Positions 1-5,252 of a DNA stretch of 5,671 bases are shown in pieces (position 1 is the stretch's first letter; each line of letters starts with the position of its first letter). The notes beneath the pieces are model-generated. The model did no database searches, was not told where the DNA came from, and was given only the letters and a program-made list of their open reading frames with translations. Source of the stretch: Planctomycetaceae bacterium UBA2972 (GTDB taxonomy: Bacteria; Planctomycetota; Planctomycetia; Pirellulales; Pirellulaceae); the NCBI GenBank assembly GCA_002348315.1, contig DEAW01000015.1:1-5671 (forward strand), in the 5' to 3' direction. The position numbers were made by a program, and so were the translations under genes.

Positions 1-1403
1 GACATAAGCTCTGGTATCGCACTGCTCTGCTCGACCAGTCGACGCAATTGAGGTGGGATCCCCGAAACCAATCTCATCTCGCCCACGTCAAATAATGTCT
101 GCATGACCGTGCCCATAAGATGACTGGTTGTATACGGTGTGGTAATCGGTTCACCGGCCTGACGGTCAGACTGACCAATCACCTGACCCATCTTCAATCC
201 ACCACCTGCAAAGGCCAACGTACCCAGTCTGGCCCAGTGATCCCGACCACCTTTTTTATTGACTCTCGGTGTCCGGCCAAAGTCACCTGTAATCACTAAC
301 AACACTTTGTCTGTCAGTCCTCGTTCTGCCAAATCATCCATAAACGCCGAAACGGCATGGTCTAACGTTGTTCCCAACATCGCCATACCTGTTTGCATCC
401 CGGGATTATTACCATCGGCATGCATGTCCCAACCGGCACTGTGCACCGTGATAAAACCAGCTCCTGCTTCACACAGCCGCCTAGCCATCAGCATCTTGTG
501 CCCCAGCATGGATGGACGAAACTTCTTAAATCCAATTTGCATTTCACTAGTGTCATACTTAGCCAACACTGTCGGTGACTCTTTTGTTACATCGATGGCA
601 TCCACAGCACCACCGGTCAACAGATCAACTGCCTGTTGATTAAACCGATCCACACCATCTACCTGACGAAGACCTTCCACCTCCCTTTTCCAGGAATCTA
701 TCGACGCCAGTAATGACCGGCGATCCGAAAAGCGAGTCGAGGGAATACTCAACTTCATATTATTCAACGCAGAGCTGTTTCCACCCGGTTCAAACGGAGC
801 ATAAGACGCACCTAATTCCAGGGATCGTGATCCTTTACGGACTCGGCTGACTTCTTTGCGGTACTGACCATCCACTTCCGGCACGGTCAACAGGCAGTTC
901 GTGGGTATTCCGGATTCGGAATGATTTGCACCACGAAGACGAGCAGTTAACGCTCCCATCCCGAAACCATCTTTGCCACTACCAGAGGGATCTGTCCCTC
1001 CGGTCAAAACATGTACGTGAGCTTGTTCGTGCGCACCAACCTTATGATTGTGACTACGAATCACACTCATACGTCGGGCCCGGGCAGCCAAACGTTCCAA
1101 GGTAGCACCGAAAGTAATCCCGGGTATACTCGTTGCCACTTCGCCATTAACGCTGCGAATTTCTGCCGGAGCCGTCATCTTGGGATCGAACGTCTCAATC
1201 TGGCTGGCACCACCGGATAGATAGAGTAGTACTACTGACTTGTCTTTAACAAAACGAGTACTCTCGTCGCGAGCCTGTAAGAGTTGAGGCAGCGACAAGC
1301 TTCCCAGCATTAACGAGCCAACCTGAAGGAAATCACGGCGAGCGGTAGTGCGACCATCACACGCTACCTTCTCTGATCTCCCAGTGTAAATCGTAAGCAT
1401 CAT
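1..1403 (-). CDS. DUF1501 family exported protein (3' end cut by window edge)
   Basis: This frame carries 467 codons and runs off the left edge. The family (alkaline-phosphatase-like superfamily, abundant in planctomycetes) has no settled function. Near the N-terminus a twin-arginine signal is visible: ARRDFLQ at residues 21-27, then a hydrophobic stretch to about residue 44, so export folded by Tat is expected. Family motifs follow in order: GGASQIETFDPK at about 64-75, a His-rich stretch SHNHKVGAHEQAHVHVLTGG near 121-140, and GDFGRTPRVNKKGGRDHW at about 373-390. The start is fixed by an in-frame TAA two codons upstream of two tandem ATGs (1403 and 1400). The Shine-Dalgarno is weak, only a purine-rich GGATAAAAG. 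The last visible residues (IPPQLRRLVEQSSAIPELMS) resemble the family's C-terminal end, so only a few codons are probably missing. It lies 71 bp after the split gene on the same strand with no terminator between, suggesting co-transcription. Family assignment is confident; role is unknown. Confidence 0.93.
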   Translation of the reverse strand, partial: MMLTIYTGRSEKVACDGRTTARRDFLQVGSLMLGSLSLPQLLQARDESTRFVKDKSVVLLYLSGGASQIETFDPKMTAPAEIRSVNGEVATSIPGITFGATLERLAARARRMSVIRSHNHKVGAHEQAHVHVLTGGTDPSGSGKDGFGMGALTARLRGANHSESGIPTNCLLTVPEVDGQYRKEVSRVRKGSRSLELGASYAPFEPGGNSSALNNMKLSIPSTRFSDRRSLLASIDSWKREVEGLRQVDGVDRFNQQAVDLLTGGAVDAIDVTKESPTVLAKYDTSEMQIGFKKFRPSMLGHKMLMARRLCEAGAGFITVHSAGWDMHADGNNPGMQTGMAMLGTTLDHAVSAFMDDLAERGLTDKVLLVITGDFGRTPRVNKKGGRDHWARLGTLAFAGGGLKMGQVIGQSDRQAGEPITTPYTTSHLMGTVMQTLFDVGEMRLVSGIPPQLRRLVEQSSAIPELM

Positions 1404-1411
1404 CTTTTATC

Positions 1412-1440
1412 CAGTTAGCCGCAGGCAAATCTACTAACTG
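1412..1440 (-). repeat. inverted repeat in the DUF1501 leader
   Basis: Perfect 7-bp arms, CAGTTAG and CTAACTG, are separated by 15 bases and end 8 bases before the first DUF1501 ATG. In the transcript this could form a short stem-loop next to the weak ribosome-binding region, or it could be a protein-binding site. There is no U-tract, so it is not an intrinsic terminator. The arms are short enough that chance is possible. Confidence 0.4.
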
Positions 1441-1474
1441 AATCTTACAAAATGATGGGAGACAATGACAATTG

Positions 1475-2311
1475 CTACTTTTCGAGCTGAATGCGTCCCT
1501 TACCAAGACTAATGTCGGAACGAATTCCTTCAACAAGTCGTGGGCAACCCTCCAAATCCATCGAGTAAATTCCCTGTTTGGATATTGCCTGTTTATAAGT
1601 CTCATACATGATGTACGACACGCCTTCACGAACTTCAGTCATATCATTAAACCAGCTCTGGAGTTCCGTTTTTTGAACCGGAGACAACGTAGCACCGGCC
1701 AGATGATTCAACGCCTGCAACAAATTCTGAAGAATCACCGCCCGACGACCATAGGCTAACGCGGTTCGATCGTTGACTTTCACCACTTCACCTTTCAGAA
1801 TCAAATGCGTCATGGGATCCATGCGCATAGTCCAGTAGTGACTTCGAGCTCCGTCTAACAACAACTCCTGAAACGCTGCTTGTTCCACCTGAGTCAGATT
1901 CTCGAGATTGAACGGAGATACATTTTTCTGGTACCCCAGTTCAATCGCACCGTGTTCGATTCGGGCAAGTGCGATGACCCAGCCGATCCCTGTACGCCTG
2001 AATTCGTTATCTTCACCCAAAGCCTGTTCATTGAGCGATGACTGGCGATATAAATTCAGCGTACCACGCAGTAACGGAGTCAATGCAGAGTTACGTGCTT
2101 CGGGGAAATTAAACCGACGAGACAGATTCGTATACACTGCCAACTCGGGCATATTGGAAACAATTTTGTCATAAGCAGCCAGCTGTTCTGCATTCGCTTT
2201 TTGCACCAGCGGGACGAGATGATTCAAGGCGTTGGCATATTCCTGATAACCAACAATTTGATATGCGTCACTGGGATCCGGTTCATCAAATTCTGCTAAG
2301 TAGCCACTCAC
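1475..2311 (-). CDS. unrecognised protein; probably the C-terminal half of the split gene
   Basis: This is a 278-codon open frame ending in TAG. I do not recognise a family. It reads as a largely helical protein, with stretches such as LNHLVPLVQKANAEQLAAY and RRAVILQNLLQALNHLAGA. It has no signal peptide or membrane segment, though both its neighbours are exported. Its only usable start near the front is GTG at 2311. The nearest purine-rich site, GAGG at 2337-2334, lies 22 bases away, too far to serve that GTG. It is in the same frame as the upstream gene, separated only by its TGA and 8 sense codons (GTNRVHGT). It opens mid-domain in character, with VSGYLAEFDEPDPSDAY directly following an apparent beta-strand. 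I therefore infer that it is the downstream half of one protein of about 674 residues. The alternative is a separate, translationally coupled gene. Coding status is well supported by length; independence as a gene is doubtful. Confidence 0.7.
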   Translation of the reverse strand: MSGYLAEFDEPDPSDAYQIVGYQEYANALNHLVPLVQKANAEQLAAYDKIVSNMPELAVYTNLSRRFNFPEARNSALTPLLRGTLNLYRQSSLNEQALGEDNEFRRTGIGWVIALARIEHGAIELGYQKNVSPFNLENLTQVEQAAFQELLLDGARSHYWTMRMDPMTHLILKGEVVKVNDRTALAYGRRAVILQNLLQALNHLAGATLSPVQKTELQSWFNDMTEVREGVSYIMYETYKQAISKQGIYSMDLEGCPRLVEGIRSDISLGKGRIQLEK

Positions 2312-2335
2312 GGTGCCATGTACACGATTGGTACC

Positions 2336-2338
2336 TCA
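2336..2338 (-). other. in-frame TGA dividing the split gene
   Basis: The context is TTT TAC TGA GGT ACC, giving FY-stop-GT. Upstream lie 387 sense codons and downstream, in the same frame, 287 more before a TAG. One base change from CGA (Arg) or TGG (Trp) would create this stop. The other gene ends visible in the window use TAA (4012, 3674) or TAG (5253, 1475). No TGA occurs inside the long TlpA, DUF1501 or EF-hand frames, and their tryptophans use TGG, so general reassignment of UGA is not indicated. Confidence 0.75.
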
Positions 2339-3499
2339 GTAAAAATAATCCGATTCAGCGACAATCTCGATGTCCGTTCCGATTGCCAAAGAAAAACCAC
2401 CATTTTCCCACGACCAGATGTTTTCGTGCCGTCGCGCCACATAAGGAGAATACTCGGAGTTATCTTTACTAAACGGATTCGTCGCAATGGGCCGGTTACG
2501 AGGCATATTGAGAGCAAATCCAGCTGCCGGAGTTTTCTTTACATGCGCACCTTTGAGCAAGCCGTTGGCCGCCACACCCTTGCCATATCTTCCTCGAATC
2601 CACCAGTGGATTCCCGTGAACAATTGATCGGCCGTGGCAAACAATTCCTGATTAGCCTGCTTCGCCGTAATCACCACTCGTTCTATGAAGTCCAAATTAG
2701 GGCTGGGAACGGAGCCGAACAAACCTTTACGTTGCTGTCCCAGAAAGTCTCGAATAATCTTTAAATCCTGATCCATCGAAAATGCAGCCAGTAGTCGCTG
2801 GTCCCGTTCCCCAGAGGTATCCAGAACTTCCTGAGCAAGTTGCACTCGGGCGACTCGCAAAGCCATTTCATGATTCAGACGATTTTCGTTCTCACTGACG
2901 ATTTGATTGCGAGCAGCCACAAAATCAAACGATAACTTATCTCGATCGATCGGCTTCACTTTGCCGGCGAGCAGTACCGCCTGCATAGTCTGAGCTGCCA
3001 TAACAGCTGTCCGATCCAAATTGGAAAGATCATTCTTGTAGATATGAATTGTCCACAACGTATCATTGAAGGCCTGCAACGTTTTGGGAGCTTCCGCATT
3101 TTCCTGCATGATCTCCGGCCGCAGTTCTCCATCGATAACCTGCTGCACCTCTTGTTGGAAATGAGGGACTGTCAGCAGTAATTCTTTCGTCGTCGCCTCT
3201 GGCTTGACGGCTTTGTTTTGGGTTAACAGAGTAAAGCGAGAGCGAGCGAGGATCACTCCTAATGATTCAATATTATTCCCGGCAAGATACTCATCAATTT
3301 CATCGTAGAGAGTCCCTCCCACTTGATTGGCGATTGCCGCTCCGGAAAAAACGACCGTTTCCAAATGGCCGGTACGGTAGGCCGGAATCAATCGGTTATC
3401 CAATTCCAGTTTGACATTGCGTGGAATTGCTGCTGAAAGCGTTCCCTGTGTTCCCAGTAAGATTGCCAGACAAACTGCGAAGAAACATTTTTTCATCAT
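2336..3499 (-). CDS. unrecognised exported protein; probably the N-terminal half of the split gene
   Basis: This frame has 387 codons. Residues 1-23 form a Sec signal peptide: MMKK, then a hydrophobic core FFAVCLAILLG, then a TLSA-A or SAA-I type cleavage site. The cysteines sit too early for a lipobox. The mature part is mostly helical, with many charged and Gln-rich heptad-like stretches at about 80-260. A Trp/aromatic-rich segment follows: HWWIRGRYGKG at 299-309, then YSPYVARRHENIWSWENGG at about 350-368. It ends in a strand-like IEIVAESDYFY. No known domain is recognised. The start is secure: tandem ATGs at 3499 and 3496 lie behind a strong Shine-Dalgarno. It has its own promoter candidate and inverted repeat, and follows the terminator of the preceding unit. 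It stops at a TGA after which the frame stays open, so the natural product may be larger. It could be a secreted or periplasmic partner of the DUF1501 protein downstream; that is inference from position only. Confidence 0.8.
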   Translation of the reverse strand: MMKKCFFAVCLAILLGTQGTLSAAIPRNVKLELDNRLIPAYRTGHLETVVFSGAAIANQVGGTLYDEIDEYLAGNNIESLGVILARSRFTLLTQNKAVKPEATTKELLLTVPHFQQEVQQVIDGELRPEIMQENAEAPKTLQAFNDTLWTIHIYKNDLSNLDRTAVMAAQTMQAVLLAGKVKPIDRDKLSFDFVAARNQIVSENENRLNHEMALRVARVQLAQEVLDTSGERDQRLLAAFSMDQDLKIIRDFLGQQRKGLFGSVPSPNLDFIERVVITAKQANQELFATADQLFTGIHWWIRGRYGKGVAANGLLKGAHVKKTPAAGFALNMPRNRPIATNPFSKDNSEYSPYVARRHENIWSWENGGFSLAIGTDIEIVAESDYFY

Positions 3500-3503
3500 A
3501 TTA

Positions 3504-3510
3504 CCACCTC
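3504..3510 (-). promoter_or_regulatory. strong Shine-Dalgarno of the split gene
   Basis: GAGGTGG precedes the tandem ATGs. It lies 4 bases before the first ATG (3499) and 7 before the second (3496), so the second may be the one mainly used. It is the strongest ribosome-binding site in the window. Confidence 0.75.
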
Positions 3511-3511
3511 T

Positions 3512-3540
3512 GTTTAAGTAGCATTAAACACTATTTAAAC
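3512..3540 (-). repeat. 29-bp inverted repeat, operator-like
   Basis: On the coding strand the arms are GTTTAAATAG and CTACTTAAAC, matching at 9 of 10 positions, around a 9-base centre TGTTTAATG. A further GTTTAA lies in the centre. The repeat covers the proposed -10 and the likely start of transcription, and ends just before the Shine-Dalgarno. That position fits a repressor operator or a 5'-leader hairpin. The function is inferred; the symmetry is directly visible. Confidence 0.5.
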
Positions 3541-3562
3541 TTTAAGCAGTAACCGTCTTCAA
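3534..3562 (-). promoter_or_regulatory. candidate sigma70-type promoter for the split gene
   Basis: TTGAAG (3562-3557) and TTTAAA (3539-3534) are 17 bases apart. Each matches the housekeeping consensus at 4 of 6 positions. It sits between the upstream terminator and the gene start, where a promoter is needed. The region is AT-rich, so the match could be fortuitous. Confidence 0.35.
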
Positions 3563-3569
3563 AACAAAT

Positions 3570-3628
3570 AAAAAAAGCCACATGTCGCTCTTCGAAGAAA
3601 CACGTTGCTCATCACCTGGACGATGTGG
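3570..3628 (-). terminator. intrinsic terminator after TlpA-DUF1080
   Basis: On the minus strand CCACAT-C-GTC pairs with GACATGTGG (9 bp with one bulged C). It is followed at once by C and seven T residues. The loop is long (about 32 bases) and holds the 10-base palindrome TCTTCGAAGA, which could fold further. It lies 45 bp after the DUF1080 stop and marks the end of that transcription unit. Confidence 0.65.
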
Positions 3629-3673
3629 TGATATCAGATAGCCGGTATTTATTAGCTAAAACGACCTCTCCGT

Positions 3674-3970
3674 TTACATCATGAATACGCAGCGAAATTG
3701 AATACCACTATTACCACCCGGTGGGACGAATAACTCCACCTCCAATTCAAAATCACGATAGACGTGATCTGAGACTAAAAAGTATTTGCGATCACCGCGT
3801 AATACGATTTCACCCTCTTCAACGGCAAGCGCGCCCCAATCGAATGGGTTACTCCACCCTTCAATAGAACGGTCATCAAATAGAGAGATCCATTTAGCTT
3901 CAGCTGCCGTGACTGAAATCACTTGACTGCTGAACAGACAAATCAGAAAGGCAATTAGAATAGTTCGCAT
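3674..3970 (-). CDS. truncated DUF1080 (3-keto-disaccharide hydrolase-like) protein
   Basis: This frame encodes 98 residues. Residues 1-22 are a Sec signal peptide (MRTILIAFLICLFSSQ, then an Ala-rich end near VTAAEA). The mature part opens with the family's N-terminal motif KWISLFDDRSIEGW and continues through GALAVEEGEIVLRG to FELEVELFVPPGGNSGIQFR, the typical NSGI-x-R strand. It then ends in CVFMM. Family members usually have a domain of about 180-200 residues, so the second half of the concanavalin-like fold is missing. DUF1080 proteins act on or bind extracellular carbohydrate, but a half domain is unlikely to be catalytic. ATG at 3970 is preferred over a TTG at 4006: it has GGAG 8 bases upstream and puts the signal peptide at the terminus. 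It follows TlpA by 41 bp and is probably co-transcribed. It is either a decayed gene, a frameshift, or a shortened form. Confidence 0.75.
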   Translation of the reverse strand: MRTILIAFLICLFSSQVISVTAAEAKWISLFDDRSIEGWSNPFDWGALAVEEGEIVLRGDRKYFLVSDHVYRDFELEVELFVPPGGNSGIQFRCVFMM

Positions 3971-3978
3971 CCGGGAAT

Positions 3979-3982
3979 CTCC
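3979..3982 (-). promoter_or_regulatory. ribosome-binding site that decides the DUF1080 start
   Basis: GGAG lies 8 bases before ATG 3970. The alternative TTG at 4006, only 5 bases after the TlpA stop codon, has no comparable site and would add 12 polar residues ahead of the signal peptide. Confidence 0.6.
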
Positions 3983-4011
3983 AGTTCTTGATTTAAAAAG
4001 AATCAATTAGA

Positions 4012-5127
4012 TTACTGTGATTCTGCTTCTTCAACCAACTTCTTAATTAACTCGTAAATCTCTTCCTTGTTATGGCCACCGGCGCTGCGCATGCGAACAA
4101 CACCTTTGGCATCGATCACATACAACACAGGCCACTTCTCAACTGCCCATTCTGAAGAGATGTCACCAAACCGACTCCCACCATTCCAAAAACTACGCCA
4201 CGAGATTTGTTGTGTTTGGACAACTTTGCGAGCGTAGTTTCGATCCGAGTCACTGTTGACGCCGAGTAGTTCAAAGGGGCGGTCATCAAACTGCTTTACA
4301 AGAGCTCTGTTAAATGGAAGTAACATTCGGCAGGCAACACACCAGTCACCCCAAAAATCAAGCAGAACCACTTTGCCCCGATAGTCAGACAGCTTCATCG
4401 GCTTCCCGGCAATATCCTCGCCAACAATCTCCGGAGCAGTCCCTCCGACACTAAGATGTTCTATTTTGAATTTTTCACGCCCCGCAAGCTCTGACAACTC
4501 ACCCTTGTAGTTTCGTACCGATCCGTATTTCCGGACTGCCACAGTAAACTGTTCCAAAGCGTCTTCCCGAATTTTCTTCAGATCGACTTTTTGCAAATAT
4601 TCGGTCAGATCTGCACCATAGAAAAGGTTGAACTTATCAACACTTTGCGGGTTGGCTCTAATCTCCCGAGCAATTTCGCTCTGTCTAACCAAATAATTTC
4701 CCAATCTAAAATGAGCACGTCCCACGGCGGATGCCGTTTTATTGATGGCAATAACCTTGCGATAAAACGTATCCACTTTTAAGGAAGGATTGTTGCCGAC
4801 GTGCAGATAAAGCTGTTCAATCCCGGGGTTGCCCGCATGAGAAGCGATAAGCAGTGTAATCGCGCGATCAGCGTGTGAGCCTGATTCAAATCGTTTCAAT
4901 ACCCAGGTAAGAGAATCCAGCGCAGACGCTGTTCCCGAGTAAGCTTCTGCCAGTTCCAGAAAGGGGCGAACAAACTGTCGGTCCTGACGATTCGCTTCAT
5001 ACTTTTTGAGCAACGCCTGATACTCGGTTTTGGCTTTGGCCTGCGTCGCATTATCGTCCTGTGCCAGAACAATGTCAGACTGCACAAGGCTCACAGCGAC
5101 AAGTAGAAAACAAGCAATTCGAAACAC
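4012..5127 (-). CDS. exported TlpA/ResA-like thioredoxin-fold protein
   Basis: This 371-residue protein has a Sec signal peptide at 1-22 (MFRIACFLLVAVSLVQ, cleavage near VLA-Q). A long helical region follows at about 25-220, with TPR-like Ala/Leu spacing (FLELAEAYSGTASALDSL, then AVGRAHFRLGNYLV). The C-terminal domain at about 226-371 is TlpA/AhpC-TSA type: GGTAPEIVGEDIAGKPMKL, then VVLLDFWGDWCVACR with the redox pair C263/C266, then GVNSD at 289-293 and the cis-proline WPVLYVID with P333. It probably acts as a periplasmic thiol-disulfide reductase or oxidoreductase; the partner is unknown. The start is GTG: an in-frame TGA lies 8 bases before it and no ATG is nearby. The Shine-Dalgarno is weak. 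An extended -10 candidate lies about 55 bp upstream. The neighbouring DUF1080 frame follows at 41 bp. The domain call is secure; substrate is not predictable. Confidence 0.94.
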   Translation of the reverse strand: MFRIACFLLVAVSLVQSDIVLAQDDNATQAKAKTEYQALLKKYEANRQDRQFVRPFLELAEAYSGTASALDSLTWVLKRFESGSHADRAITLLIASHAGNPGIEQLYLHVGNNPSLKVDTFYRKVIAINKTASAVGRAHFRLGNYLVRQSEIAREIRANPQSVDKFNLFYGADLTEYLQKVDLKKIREDALEQFTVAVRKYGSVRNYKGELSELAGREKFKIEHLSVGGTAPEIVGEDIAGKPMKLSDYRGKVVLLDFWGDWCVACRMLLPFNRALVKQFDDRPFELLGVNSDSDRNYARKVVQTQQISWRSFWNGGSRFGDISSEWAVEKWPVLYVIDAKGVVRMRSAGGHNKEEIYELIKKLVEEAESQ

Positions 5128-5181
5128 AGAATATCACTTAATAGACGTAAAAACCTAGACAAACAGAGTCTGCAAGGTTTC

Positions 5182-5190
5182 AGTATAACA
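5182..5190 (-). promoter_or_regulatory. extended -10 promoter candidate for TlpA-DUF1080
   Basis: TGTTATACT on the minus strand is a TGn plus TATACT element, 5 of 6 matches to TATAAT. No good -35 is seen; TTCATG at a 19-base spacing is the nearest. Transcription would begin about 48 bases before the GTG start. The -35 region falls within the upstream hairpin. Confidence 0.45.
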
Positions 5191-5194
5191 GACA

Positions 5195-5229
5195 ACAACG
5201 GCACCGCATGAACCACACGATGCCGCTGT
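5195..5229 (-). terminator. hairpin after the EF-hand gene, possible terminator
   Basis: ACAGCGGCATCGTGT pairs with ATGCGGTGCCGTTGT around a GGTTC loop: up to 15 bp including four G-U pairs, with a perfect CGGCA/TGCCG core. The bases after it (TGTCTGTT) are U-rich but not a clean U-tract. It begins 23 bp after the EF-hand stop. Termination may be partial, or the hairpin may affect the overlapping promoter. Confidence 0.45.
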
Positions 5230-5252
5230 ATTGAACCCGTTTGAACTCGAAA

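Noticed and set aside
259..639. 126-codon plus-strand open frame
   Set aside because: It lies wholly antisense to the DUF1501 gene, whose conserved motifs fix the coding frame. It has no recognisable domain and no ribosome site.
1357..1629. 90-codon minus-strand frame bridging the split gene and DUF1501
   Set aside because: It overlaps both genes in another frame and carries no motif. The DUF1501 signal peptide and motifs settle the frame here.
2290..2338. selenocysteine insertion at the split-gene TGA
   Set aside because: Only a weak 3-4 bp stem can be drawn just downstream of the TGA. There is no redox motif around the position, and Arg or Trp is reached by one base change.
2308..2338. 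UGA read as tryptophan throughout the genome
   Set aside because: No TGA occurs within the long TlpA, DUF1501 or EF-hand frames, and all their tryptophans use TGG.
2318..2764. 148-codon plus-strand open frame
   Set aside because: It is antisense to the exported half of the split gene, has biased and low-complexity composition and no family resemblance.
3500..3673. small gene or RNA gene in the gap between DUF1080 and the split gene
   Set aside because: The gap is accounted for by a terminator, a promoter candidate, an inverted repeat and a Shine-Dalgarno. No tRNA-like fold or supported small frame was seen.
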